A DNA stretch of 64,000 nucleotides from Pelagomonas calceolata (GCA_918797485.1 CAKKNE010000005.1:4154001-4218000); one strand, 5' to 3'. Shown: positions 42,934 to 53,028, numbered from the stretch's first letter. The notes: a model not told the origin generated them from the sequence alone. Program-made: numbers and translations.

Positions 42934-44684
42934 ATGCTGCGGACCACCAGCCTCCTGCGCCGCCTCGGCCGGCGCCAGGCCTCCTTCAACGCCGCGTTAG
43001 CCGCGATGGACGCCATCGAGACGTCCGAGCGCTTAAGAGTAGCGGCGCTCGTCGGCGGTTTAAGATCGTGGGCGAAGGCGCAGGGCATCGTCTACGACGA
43101 CGACGAGCTGCAGAAGCTTTCGAGACCTGCGTCGCCGAACCCGCACCGCGCGCGGGAGAGACGAGGCGAGGACAATTTGGGAAGGAGCTACGAGGCTTTT
43201 GTAAGAGACGTCCTACGAGGATCGCTGCCTTCCGAAGAGGACTTTAGCCGAGTTCTGAGGACGGGCGCGGAGTTGCTGAGGAGCGAACCCGTCGTCAAGG
43301 AACTCAATGTGAGGGAGTCGCTGACCATTGTTGGAGATCTCCATGGCTCGTTGGGAGACTTGAATGCCGTCATGGGGCTCCACGGCCGGCCGTCGACCAA
43401 AAGCCGCATCATTTTTAATGGAGATTTTGTGGATAGAGGCCCGGACGGCGTCGAGGTCCTCGCGGCCGTGCTAGGGATGAAGCTCGCGTTCCCGAGGCAT
43501 GTGCACATCAATAGGGGCAACCACGAGGACGCTGCATTGTCCAGGGCTTATGATTTTGAGGCGGAACTCGTCGCGAAGTATGGGGTTGATACTTCCCTCT
43601 TAGATGACGCGGACGACGCGTTCGCCGCGATGCCGCTGGGCTGCGTCGTCAATCATGGTTCTACGAGGACCATGGTGCTGCACGGCCACTTGCCCCGGTC
43701 ATTGCCTTCGCTCGACGAGCTCAAGCGAGCGCCTCGGGTGCGGTCGGTCGTCGCCGAGAGCGAGGAGGACGTGGAACTTGTGAGGGACGTCCTCTGGAGC
43801 GACCCCTGGGATCAGAGTGATGTGGTGGATAATTTCAAGAGGAACGCGGGGTGCCTCATTCCCGACGGCGCGCTTGGGGAGTGGTTAGCAAGGGAGAAGT
43901 TCACGCGGTTGGTGCGCTCCCACGAAACAGAGGCGACCGGGGCGGCCGTGACGCCGGTGCCGAATGGGGAAAGATGGACCGTCTTTAGCTGTAGCCACTA
44001 CCCGAACCGCCAGGGCCTCACCCTGTGTGGAAATCAATCAGTCATCGAGCAGGTGTCACGTCGACGGCGTGGAGGTCGACGCGGCGATTCAGGAGGAACG
44101 CGCCGTAAAATTTTGATTTCCACGCAGGTCTCAACAAGGCTGCCGTCCTGCAGGTCGACGCGCGGGGCGCCGTCAACGTGCGGCGGTGGGACGCGGGTGA
44201 AGATGATAGGGCCCAGGGCGCGCTCGCGGCGCGCGTCCGCGGCGCGCTGTGGCGGCATAGGTCCCGGTTGCGGGACGCGCTCGCGGGGTGCTCTTCCATA
44301 TCTGCCGTGGCCAAGGCGATTAGTGATATTGTCGGCCAGGACGCGAAGGTCTGGGAGACCCACCTCCTCCCGTGCCTCGCCGACGGTTCCGCCGCGGAGG
44401 CGAAGTGGCACGAAATCCGCGACTTTCTTTCCGTCGACTTACCAGCGAGGCACCTGCCGCCGCGGGCGGCCACGTCACCGGCGGCGCACGCGGTCTTCGA
44501 TCTGCTGGACACGGACCGAGACGGCGTCGTCCGAAGAGCCGAGTTTTTCGACGCCGTCGGTGCGGTGAACCAAGTCGTCCCTCCAGAAAGGCGCATCGAC
44601 GGCGACTCCGTCTGGGGTTTATTAGATTGCAACGGCGACGGAGAATTGGAAAGAAACGAACTGGAGCGCGGCCTAAGGATATGA
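42934..44684 (+). CDS. PPP-family phosphatase with C-terminal EF-hands (PPEF/RdgC-like), two exons
   Basis: Exons 42934-44014 and 44128-44684 give 545 residues. ATG 42934 begins a basic presequence-like start (MLRTTSLLRRLGRRQASF) that may be mitochondrial. PPP motifs in order: GDLHG (metal), GDFVDRG, GNHE, HGHLPR (usually HGGL) and, across the intron, SHYPNRQGLNKAAVLQV (usually SAPNY-NKGAVL). Two EF-hand loops near the end (DTDRDGVVRRAEF and DCNGDGELERNEL) make this a Ca2+-regulated Ser/Thr phosphatase of the PPEF type. The His-to-Gly change pattern in HGHL and the missing Asn-Tyr suggest a divergent subfamily. The stop abuts that of the next gene with no gap. Confidence 0.86.
44015..44127 (+). 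mobile_element. Introner: intron of the PPEF-like gene, 113 bp, GC donor
   Basis: GCCTCACC at the donor, GTCTCAAC after the acceptor (6 of 8). Ends CTGTGTGGAAATCAA and TTGATTTCCACGCAG. Its right half is nearly identical to the element at 31741. Phase 1. Confidence 0.93.
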
Positions 44685-45650
44685 TTATTTAATCGGCTCG
44701 CTTCGTTTTCCGAACATTTCCTCTCGATCCCTAGCAACGCTACACGTCGTGAACGGCCGCGAGCAGTTCGGTGATAACGCTCGCGCCGCCTCCACCAACG
44801 CGGCGTCATCCATATCGACCCAGAGGCTGCGGCAGGGCCAGGCTCTCAAGTTCTGCGTCGCGGACAGTTCGGAGGAGAGCACGTCCGCGAGACGCCAGCG
44901 GGACGCGTCCAGGGCGTCGATCGACGCGTCCGCCGCTTGTAAAGCTCGAAGGACCGGCGCGAAGGTCCGCTCGCCCTCGTCTAACAGGTCGGGCGCGACT
45001 TTAATGCCGACGAAGGACAGCAACCGCTCCGTCGTCAGGCGCCGTTCCACGACGTCCAGCAGATCAGATGCTGATCTCACTGTAAGTTGGGCCGTGTGTG
45101 CCGCGACGTGAGACACGCGGCAGTGCCACCGGACGTGCTGCGCGAGGCTCTCGGCGGCATTGCCTTGCGACGACGCCGCGACCGACGAGAGTAACGGCAA
45201 GGCGAGCCGCACGATCCGCGTGTACCCGTGGTTCTTGCCATACCCATAAGGCGGCGCGTGCGCCGTCTGTATCCATTCGACCTTGCGCGCCGTGGCGCCG
45301 CCCCGCTTCGCTAAGGCAACGTACCACGCGAAGAACGCGTCGGCGGCTTGCGAGGGAGGCGCCAATAGAGCGATTCTTGCCTCTGCTTTCGAGCCCTTCG
45401 GTGTGGCCGTGTAGCAGGCCGCGCCTAAACAACTCCGCAGCGTCTGCTCGAAGGCGGCCTCGTTCGGGAGTTTATGATTGCTCTCTGGCACGGGCTCGAC
45501 CGCTTCTTCGAAGCTGGGTTTGACGCGCGGCCAGAAGATCTCGCCCAAACCGGCGCCTGTAACTATGCTCACGACGACGGCTATTAACAGTCGCTTGTCG
45601 CGGTGCTTCAGAATCCCTTGCTTGGCAGAGCGCGCGTAGACGAGCTCCAT
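44685..45650 (-). CDS. Unknown single-pass membrane protein
   Basis: 321 residues from ATG 45650. A basic N-terminus (MELVYARSAKQGILKHRDKR) precedes one membrane helix (LLIAVVVSIVTGAGLGEIFW), so a type II topology with an outside or lumenal C-terminal domain is likely. That domain has a Cys pair (RSCLGAACYTATP), a YGYGKNHGYTRI phrase and AWPCRSLWVDMDDAALVEAAR. The pattern of a SAM-binding or glycan-modifying lumenal enzyme is not evident. No family recognised. Its coding region starts 225 bp from a dyad motif shared with the S1/WW gene. Confidence 0.58.
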   Translation of the reverse strand: MELVYARSAKQGILKHRDKRLLIAVVVSIVTGAGLGEIFWPRVKPSFEEAVEPVPESNHKLPNEAAFEQTLRSCLGAACYTATPKGSKAEARIALLAPPSQAADAFFAWYVALAKRGGATARKVEWIQTAHAPPYGYGKNHGYTRIVRLALPLLSSVAASSQGNAAESLAQHVRWHCRVSHVAAHTAQLTVRSASDLLDVVERRLTTERLLSFVGIKVAPDLLDEGERTFAPVLRALQAADASIDALDASRWRLADVLSSELSATQNLRAWPCRSLWVDMDDAALVEAARALSPNCSRPFTTCSVARDREEMFGKRSEPIK

Positions 45651-45875
45651 TGATTCTTCTTCCTTATGGCGTTTTTTTCTTCGTTGTGCCGCGCGCGGCG
45701 GGTGTATTTGTGCAAAAAGCTGTCTATGCTCTCGCAGCTGTGCTGCGGCTACAGGGCGTGTGGCGGCTCGAAGGCCGTAGCACGCTTCGAAGGCGTGAAT
45801 ATGGGGCTGACGAATCTGTCGCGACGGATCAATTAGGCTCTGTATCACGCAAAATCTGCTGCGGCAGGGCTTGCT

Positions 45876-45899
45876 GCTAGTGTCTTACATGCCGCTAGC
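45876..45899 (-). promoter_or_regulatory. Promoter dyad motif, site 7
   Basis: Reverse complement GCTAGCG, GCAT, then GTAAGACACTAGC. 225 bp from the start at 45650 (-) and 154 bp from 46054 (+), in a 403-bp divergent region. Confidence 0.75.
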
Positions 45900-46053
45900 T
45901 CCGCCCAAGCCGCGGCGCCGCTACGCGCCCTGAAGCGCATACTGCTTGCCGCGCTGGCTGGAGGGTTCCAAGGCTTCCTCCTACTTCGCGCTGCAAGCGT
46001 GCCGGCTGCACCGCACGCCTCTCACACTGCCAAAGCAGCTATCACCAAATCCC

Positions 46054-48429
46054 ATGTCTGCCCAAAAAATACCGAAAAAGCGCACGGCGGCCAAAAAGGA
46101 GGACGACGACGACCCCTTCTTCGACGACGATTCTGATGACGAGCCCGTCGGCCGCGTCAACAAACCCAGGAAGAAGAGCAACTTCTCGAGCGACGGGCCC
46201 AGCCCCAGCAAGTACGACACCGCGCTGCCGCCGCCGCCACGCGACGAGCACAAGCCGCGCTGGGAGCAGGACGAACGACGGGACGCGCCGCCGCCGCGGC
46301 CGCGCGCGTCGATCTTCGCCGAGCCGCCGCGGCCGTCCGCGTTAAGAGGCAGGTCGCCGCCGAAGCGCGAGGCGCCGCCGGCCGCGGGGAGCCCGGCGCC
46401 GGCGCCTCGAGGAGGCAACGTCGGCTACGTGCGCACGGGGCCCCAGACGACCGTCGCGGAAAAGCCGCCGCCCGGGAAACCGGCCTTGCGCGCGCCCTGG
46501 TCCTGGAAGGAGTCGCGGTCGAAGCCCGGCGAGTTCTATTGTGTGAACGAGACGACGAATGAACGGCGCTGGGACGTCAACGAGGCCATGAAGGCGAAAC
46601 CGCCGTCGCCGCCGCGGTCGAGGCCCTACCATCCGCCGGACGAGGCGCCGCGCTCGCGGCCCTATAACCCTGATGAGCGCCGCCGCGACGAGGCGCCGCG
46701 ATCGCGGCCCTACCACCCGCCCGACGACCGCCGGGACGACCGCCGCCGCGACGACGACCGCCGGGACGACCGAAGGAGAGACGAGCGCGACCGGCCGCCG
46801 CCGCGGCGCGACGACTACTACGACCGCCGCGACCGCGACCGAGACGACCGCCGCCGGGACGACCGCGACGACCGCGACGACCGGCGGAGCCGCTACGATC
46901 ACGAGAGGAGGGACGAGCCGCCGCCGCGACGGTCGCGAAGCCGGTCACGCGACCGCCAAAAGAAGAAGAAGAAGAAGAAGCGCCGCGACCGCTCATCCAG
47001 CGAAGAAGCCCCGCCGAAAAGAAAATCTAGATTCAGCGCCGCGCCGCCCGCGGGCTATGCACCCCCGCCGCCTTCCAACGAAGCCGCCCAAGCGGCCCAG
47101 ATGCCCGACGTCGGGAAGGCCCTCGAGATGGCGCGGCAGCTGGCTTTGCAGAAGGCGAACGCCGGCAATGCCTTGAGCCTGCAAGGCATGCTCGGTGCGA
47201 ATCCCGAGCCAGGGAAGGTGTACAGAGCGGTCGTGGAGCGGTGCCAGACCTTCGGCGCCTTCTGCAAGACGGAGCCGGAAGGGTTCACGGGCATGATCCA
47301 CACGTCGGAGTTTGGGATTCGCGAATTTCGGCGGTATGAAGGTCCGCAAGACGTGGAAGCAGTAGTACCTCCCGGTTCTAGAGTTTATGTGCTCTGCAAG
47401 GAGATCAAGGACGGCAACAAAGTGGCGCTGTCGTTGGACGGGGTGAATCAAGAAAACGGCACGTATGATATCACGAAGACCAAGAGGTACCAGAACGACA
47501 ACGCTCGGGATAAGCCGCCACCGGCCGTTGGGTCCATCCATCGCGGCGCGGTCAAAAGGATCGAGTCCTATGGGGCCTTTGTGACGCTCGAAGGTTTCAG
47601 TGATGGCATGGTCCACGTCAGTCAATTATCTAGGAGTCAGAGATTCTACGACGCGCGGGACATCGAGCAGGCCTTCCCGCTGGGCGGTCCCATCTTCGTC
47701 CAGGTCGTCCAAGTGAAAGAGGGCAATAGGGTCGAGTTATCCGCCCAAGATGTGGATCAAGCGACGGGCCAGGCCTTGCCACCGCGACACCAGCACCAAG
47801 GACCGCGCGGCACGCTGCCGGACGTCGGGGCCGTGCTGAGGGGCCAGGTTAAGCGATTGGAGGGGTATGGAGTTTTTGTGGCCTTACCACCACCACATAA
47901 CATGGACGGCCTCGTGCACGTGTCTAGGATTCACCCCGACGGCGCGCGCTTGAACGACGCGGGCGACGTCGCGCAGTTCGCGCCGGTCGGCGCCGAGGTC
48001 TACGTCTTCGTCCAGGGCTACAAGGACGGTGGGAAATTAGAACTGTCCATGGCTCGGGTCGACCAGGCGACCGGTCAATTAAAACCAGAAATGCCGCGGC
48101 CGCCGCCGATGCCGAGCCACGGCATGATCGACCCCTACGCGCCGTCGCACGGCATGGTCGACCCCTACGCGCAGATGGCCCAGTTCGCTTGCGGCGTCGA
48201 TTCATCGCGGTGCCTTCGCCTTTTGAGTGTCGCGTCGGCGTTATCTATTGAGCACAGGTACGCGTCGGCCTACGCCCAGCCGCCGGGCATGCCGCCGCCG
48301 CCGGGATCCGTGCCGCCGCCGCCTCCTGGCAGCGTGCCGCCGCCGCCGGGGTCCGTGCCGCCGCCTCCGCCTCCAGGACCACCGCCGCCGGCCAACGTCC
48401 TTCCGGAGCCCGAGATTCCTGGAATGTAG
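46054..48429 (+). CDS. WW, RD-rich and triple S1-domain RNA-binding protein, two exons
   Basis: Exons 46054-48182 and 48258-48429 give 766 residues. Order: Lys-rich start with a PFFDDDSDDE acidic block; WW-like PWSWKESRSKPGEFYCVNETTNERRW (here in two halves, W at both ends); an Arg/Asp repeat region (RRDD units) and RSRSRSRDR; then three S1 domains: VYRAVVERCQTFGAFCK, IHRGAVKRIESYGAFVT and LRGQVKRLEGYGVFVA, each with the GMIHTSEF/GMVHVSQL/GLVHVSRI strand; and a Pro/Gly tail with PPPPGSV units. RS/RD repeats plus S1 and WW point to a spliceosome-associated or RNP role, as in DHX8/PRP22 N-termini, but no helicase is attached. Confidence 0.85.
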   Translation: MSAQKIPKKRTAAKKEDDDDPFFDDDSDDEPVGRVNKPRKKSNFSSDGPSPSKYDTALPPPPRDEHKPRWEQDERRDAPPPRPRASIFAEPPRPSALRGRSPPKREAPPAAGSPAPAPRGGNVGYVRTGPQTTVAEKPPPGKPALRAPWSWKESRSKPGEFYCVNETTNERRWDVNEAMKAKPPSPPRSRPYHPPDEAPRSRPYNPDERRRDEAPRSRPYHPPDDRRDDRRRDDDRRDDRRRDERDRPPPRRDDYYDRRDRDRDDRRRDDRDDRDDRRSRYDHERRDEPPPRRSRSRSRDRQKKKKKKKRRDRSSSEEAPPKRKSRFSAAPPAGYAPPPPSNEAAQAAQMPDVGKALEMARQLALQKANAGNALSLQGMLGANPEPGKVYRAVVERCQTFGAFCKTEPEGFTGMIHTSEFGIREFRRYEGPQDVEAVVPPGSRVYVLCKEIKDGNKVALSLDGVNQENGTYDITKTKRYQNDNARDKPPPAVGSIHRGAVKRIESYGAFVTLEGFSDGMVHVSQLSRSQRFYDARDIEQAFPLGGPIFVQVVQVKEGNRVELSAQDVDQATGQALPPRHQHQGPRGTLPDVGAVLRGQVKRLEGYGVFVALPPPHNMDGLVHVSRIHPDGARLNDAGDVAQFAPVGAEVYVFVQGYKDGGKLELSMARVDQATGQLKPEMPRPPPMPSHGMIDPYAPSHGMVDPYAQMAQFACGVDSSRCLRLLSVASALSIEHRYASAYAQPPGMPPPPGSVPPPPPGSVPPPPGSVPPPPPPGPPPPANVLPEPEIPGM
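48183..48257 (+). mobile_element. Introner-like intron of the S1/WW gene, 75 bp, in frame
   Basis: GTTCGCTT at the donor, GTACGCGT after the acceptor (6 of 8), acceptor GAGCACAG. Multiple of three with no stop, so gene models may read through it. Excision gives QMAQYASAYAQPP. Phase 2. Confidence 0.78.
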
Positions 48430-48482
48430 GCTCTTTTTAACGCATCGCACCGTTTTACTACACACCATATTTACAATAACTA

Positions 48483-49130
48483 CTAGCCGGCGACGACGCT
48501 GTCCGTGCACCAGCACCCAGAGACGGCGTAGCCCTCGTCGCCCGCGTCGGTGACCACCGGCTGTTTGGACAGAGAGAACGTGTACTCGATCACGGGCGTC
48601 TGCACAGCGAACGGCGCCGACGACCCGCCCGCCGGGAAGACGCGCACGCGCGCCGCCTTGCGCTCGTCGTCGCCGAGCATGCCCACGAACTCCCAGCGAG
48701 AGCACGCGAGCATCGGCCTGCGCGCGGCGCCGTGACGGCGTGCTGAGAACTACTTCCGCCGCGACGCCATCGCCGCGACGGCGTCTACTGGACGGACGCC
48801 GCCTTGCTACCTATACTCCGGGTTTTGTTCTATCATAGCTTTGAACCGACGCCAGGGGCCCGTAACTTGTTTATTCGCGGGACTCGCGAACTTGAAGGCC
48901 CGCATCGCGTCGCCGGCCTGCAGGGCATTCATTTGGGCGGTGACGACGTCTTCGGCCGACGCGCTCGGCTTCGGCCGGCGGATGTCGGCGCTCGCGGCTT
49001 CGAGGAAGCCGCCGTCTTCTGAGTGCAGTGGTGCCGCACGACGACGCGGTGCCGGCGCGACAAACGCTGCTATTCGGGACACCAGCAGCAGCACGAGGCT
49101 GTAGCGCCGAATGCGCGGCACCTCCAGCAT
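48483..49130 (-). CDS. Plastid-targeted DUF4864-like protein, two exons
   Basis: Exons 49130-48811 and 48717-48483 give 184 residues. The presequence MLEVPRIRRYSLVLLLVSRIAAFVAPAPRRR is a signal peptide with the AAFVAP motif at its end, the stramenopile form of the ASAFAP plastid signal, followed by a basic transit peptide. The mature protein (VVTAQMNALQAGDAMRAFKF, ASPANKQVTGPWRRFKAM, NPEYRPMLACSRWEFVG) matches the DUF4864-type pattern in which a helical pair precedes FASPANKxxTGP and a beta-sheet end. Function unknown; a plastid stroma location is inferred from the presequence. Confidence 0.74.
48718..48810 (-). mobile_element. Introner-like intron of the DUF4864-like gene, 93 bp
   Basis: Donor GTAGCAAG, acceptor CGCGCAG, next exon GCCGATGC. 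Interior GGCGATGGCGTCGCGGCG. Restores NPEYRPMLACSR. Phase 2. Confidence 0.8.
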
Positions 49131-49242
49131 TTTCGCTCGGCAAAACTAATCAGCACTCTGTCCGCTCGCTGCGTCTTCACTGCGATGATAAATGATGCCC
49201 GTATGGCCGCGCACGGCGACGAAAACTCAGCGCTGCCTGCTT

Positions 49243-49266
49243 CCTAGTGTGTTACAGGACGCTAGC
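49243..49266 (-). promoter_or_regulatory. Promoter dyad motif, site 8
   Basis: Reverse complement GCTAGCG, TCCT, then GTAACACACTAGG. 112 bp from 49130 (-) and 124 bp from 49391 (+). Confidence 0.68.
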
Positions 49267-49390
49267 TGCGTTTGCGGCTCGAGCATCGACGCGGCGCGCT
49301 TGTACGCCATCGGCGAGGCAGGTCTGCACGCTATTGCAGCCGTGCCTCGGTCAGCGACCAGTGCGCAACCGCTCGGAAGCAACCAGAGAC

Positions 49391-52300
49391 ATGGCAGCAA
49401 CCACTGCCAGCGAGGCGGTGCGCGTCACGCTCTGCAAGTCGCGCCGCCCTTTGTTAAGGCTCGACGTGGCGCCCTTCGCACTCATCTATGCTCTATTACA
49501 CGCATACGCCTGGATTTCGTTAATGAACGGCACGATATCGTACGAGACGCTCGCGTGCATCCCCGTCGCGCTCGCCGCGCACCTACTCCTCTTCCTGAGC
49601 ACGCGCTGGTCCGTTAGAATCAGATGCTGGGTCGCCTTTAGGACATGCGATCATAAGGATGCGACGCACGCGCTGGCTTTGTCGTCGACGGCCGCGCTCT
49701 GCGAATTAAAAGAGGAGGCACCTAGAGGCCGCTTCTTCTCATTTCAACGTAGAATATACGTCCAAGACGGTCCTACCTGGCGACCACATGCACCAAAGAC
49801 CCAGAGACCGCTCGCCGAGCTAGCACAGTGTACAGGATTGGAAACCAACGAGCAAGAAACGACACAAAGGAGGAGCTGGGGCCCCAACGCCTTCAACATC
49901 GAGGACCCGACCTTTTCCGAATTATTCGAGGAGCACTACCTGGCGCCGTTCTTCGTGTTCCAGGTCTTTTGCTGCGTTTTGTGGAGTTTAGACGAGTACT
50001 GGGTCTATTCGGCGTTCACGCTCGTTATGTTGTTATTATTTGAAGCTACTCTATGCATACAACGACTAAGAAACCTGGAACAGTTGCGAAGCATGCGGCG
50101 GCCCGCGCGGTTACTGTATGCCTACAGACAAAAAAAGTGGCGGCCCGTCATGTCCGACGACCTGCTACCGGGCGACGTCATCGCCCTCTCTTCTACTCAA
50201 AGACGGAAGGACCCGATACCCGTGCCCTGCGACTGCTTGTTGCTAGGAGGCTCGGCCGTGGTCTCAGAGGCGATGCTTACTGGTGAGAGCGTGCCCCAGC
50301 GCAAGGAAGGGTTAATCGATGCTGATTTAACTACAACGCTAGACGTCGACGGTGGTCATCGGAAGCACGTCCTGTTCGGGGGCACGGATTTGCTGGATGC
50401 GAGTCGTGGAGACAGCACGAGGTCTACACCCCCGAACGGCGGCGTCGAAGCGTTGGTGCTAAGGACGGGCTTCGAGACCGCACAAGGTTCACTCATGCGC
50501 ACGATCCTCTTCGCGACGGAGCAGGTCACTGGTAGCACGGAAACCGGAAAGTTTATTGGCGTGTTACTTATCTTCGCCGTCGTAGCCGCTCTCTACGTCC
50601 TCCAAGAGGGTCTGAAGGACCCGAGGAGAAACCGCTTCAAGCTCGGGCTCCACTGCATCCTCATCATCACGTCCGTCGTGCCGCCCGAGCTGCCGATGGA
50701 ATTATCTCTCGCGGTAACAAATTCCTTGCAGGCCTTAGGTCGCTCGGGCATCTTCTGCACGGAGCCCTTCCGCATCCAGTTCGCCGGCTCCGTCGACGTC
50801 TGTTGTTTTGACAAGACCGGAACACTTACCAGTGATGAATTGACGGCGCGCGGCGTCGCGTTTTCATCTGAGTTCATTGATGATAGAGCGAACCTACCAG
50901 CCGACACGTTGCTCGTGTTAGCGAGCTGCCACGCCGTTTCTAGAGGTTCAAATGGGTTGCTCGGCGATTCGCTCGAAAGGGCGCAGCTCCAATTTGCGGG
51001 TGTGGACCGTCCTGACAAGGTCCGCGTCCTGAAGCGATACGGCTTTTCGTCGGAGCTGCGCAGGATGACCTGCGCCTGCGCGCAAGGCGCTTCTACGGTT
51101 GTTACTTGCAAGGGCGCGCCCGAAGCGCTGAGGCCGCTCCTCCGAGACGTGCCGGCCGATTACGACGCGTTGTACGAGCAGCACGCGTCGAGGGGCATGA
51201 GGGTGCTCGCTTTAGCTTCTCGGGCCGTATCAAGTCAAATGGATTGGAAGAGTGTCGAGCGTTCGACGGCCGAAGCTGATCTAATCTTCCGGGGTTTCCT
51301 GTGTTTGACCTCGCCGCTCAAGCCCGGAACCAGAAACGTCATCCAACACCTACAAGCGTCCGGCCACAAGTGCGTTATTATTACGGGCGACAACGTGCTG
51401 ACGGCGGCGCACGTCGCGCGGTCGGTGGGCATTCTGGGCGATGACCAAACGTGGGTCTTGACGGCGAACGGCGAGTCGCCGGTCTGGCGGTCAGGTAATA
51501 GCGTAAAGCCCTTCGCGGCCGCACCTTCACAAGGCTTGTGCTGTCGCGGCGACGCCCTCGCGTCGTTATCTGAATTACAGGTCGCGATCGTCGCGTCGCG
51601 CTGTTCGGTATTTGCTCGATTCTCGCCGAAGCACAAGGAGAAGATCGTGGACGCCCTTAATAAGAGAGGCGTCACGACTTTGATGTGTGGTGATGGGACG
51701 AACGACGTGGGCGCGTTGAAACGAGCTCACGTCGGCGTGTCGATCGCGAACGCGCCGGAGCTCGAGAAGCGACTACCTTCTACGTCGGAAGACGTCGCGA
51801 CGATGAGGAAAACTTTAGCTGATGCGGAGCTATCGCTCTCGGACCAGGACCCGTCCCTGGTTCGATTGGGCGACGCCTCCATAGCGTCACCATTTACCTC
51901 CAAGAGAGCTACCATAGAATGTGTCTTAGCCATCGTGTGTCAAGGCCGGTGCACGCTCGTGAGCATGATCCAGATCTTCAAGATTCTGGCCGTCTTATGT
52001 CTCGTCTCGGCGTACATGCTGTCGTCGTTGTATTTGCACGGTGTGAAGCAAGGAACTGAGTGGAAATCAAATTTCGGGCACCCACGCCATCGACGCGACG
52101 TTGTCCCCGTGGCCGCGTCGGGTCGATGGCGTGGAGGCTCACTAAGGTTCACGCGAATGACCTAACTCACTGGTTGATTTCCACACAGGCAAGGTGATGC
52201 CCAGATGACCGTGTCCGGTATCTTGACGGCGGCGCTGTTCTTCTTGACGTCGCGGGCGAATCCCCTCGAGACGCTGTCGAAGAAACGGCCGCCTCGAGGC

Positions 52301-52726
52301 GTGTTTGAAATAAAACCGATCCTATCGATCGGTCTGCAGTTCGCGGCGCATCTACAAGCGTTGTTCAAGTGCCTCGAGTTGTGTGCGCCCTTCGCTTCCA
52401 ATGAAGAGAGTGTCCCGGACGGCGCCTTCGCTCCCTCGGTCCTGAACACGGCGATCTTCCTCCTGACGAGTTGCGTCCAGCTGAACACCTTCGCCTGCAA
52501 TTACGTGGGCCGGCCCTTCACGGAATCACTACGGGAGCACAAGCCCATGCTCTACGTGTTGTTGGCCGGGTATGCGGTGGTCTTTTTACTAGCAGCGGGA
52601 CTCGTGCCGCCTTTATCGGATTATCTCCGGCTCGTCGCGCCGCCTTCGTCCGACTTTCGGGCGCGGTTCCTCGGGCTGTTGCTGGCGGACTCGGCGACGG
52701 TTGCGGGGCTGAGCTTCGTCGCTTGA
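49391..52726 (+). CDS. ATP13A1: P5A-type ATPase (ATP13A1/Spf1, ER transmembrane-helix dislocase), two exons
   Basis: Exons 49391-52047 and 52189-52726 give 1064 residues. The P5A signature in M4 is PPELPMELSLAVTNSL. Catalytic DKTGTLTSDEL, MLTGESVPQ in the actuator domain, and GDGTNDVGALKRAHVGVSI in the hinge are all intact. Several hydrophobic helices precede and follow. In yeast and animals this ER pump removes mislocalised mitochondrial tail-anchored helices from the ER membrane. The last exon restores LYLHGVKQGDAQMTVSG, aligning with the conserved DGVKxxDxQATxxG of the family, and carries four terminal helices. Normal family length. Upstream open frame has no better ATG. Confidence 0.95.
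52048..52188 (+). mobile_element. Introner: intron of the P5A ATPase gene, 141 bp, GC donor
   Basis: GCAAGGAA at the donor, GCAAGGTG after the acceptor (6 of 8). Ends CTGAGTGGAAATCAA and TTGATTTCCACACAG are almost perfectly inverted. Interior CGCCATCGACGCGACG and GGGTCGATGGCGTGGAGG are also inverted. Phase 2. Confidence 0.92.
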
Positions 52727-53028
52727 TCGGTCGGCGCGGCGGCTTTGCGCGGCGCGGACGGGGGGTACTTATCTTAAGCATTTGTGTTGATATTCGGCTC
52801 ATCGGTGCGAGGAGGAGGGGGTCTGTGGTATGGTGCTACTTACTTGTACAAGCTTGTGTGCGGAGATAAAAAATCGGGTTTTTCATCCAGCATTTTTTTG
52901 CGCTTAGCGGCGAGCACCGGGCTCTATAGGAGCTCGCGATATCTAGCTGACTGCCTTACGGCGCTTTGTGCCCGCATACGTCGCGGCGCGGCGGTTTCAT
53001 AGCTCTAACAAAGCAAAAAATTGATATA
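52727..53028. other. Intergenic region, 302 bp
   Basis: This lies between two plus-strand genes. It is richer in A/T than most of the window (52760-52900) and may hold the terminator of the ATPase gene. No dyad motif; no gene seen. Confidence 0.35.

Noticed and set aside
46342-46996. Arg/Val-rich frames antisense to the S1/WW gene
   Set aside because: They are complements of the repetitive Arg/Asp codons.
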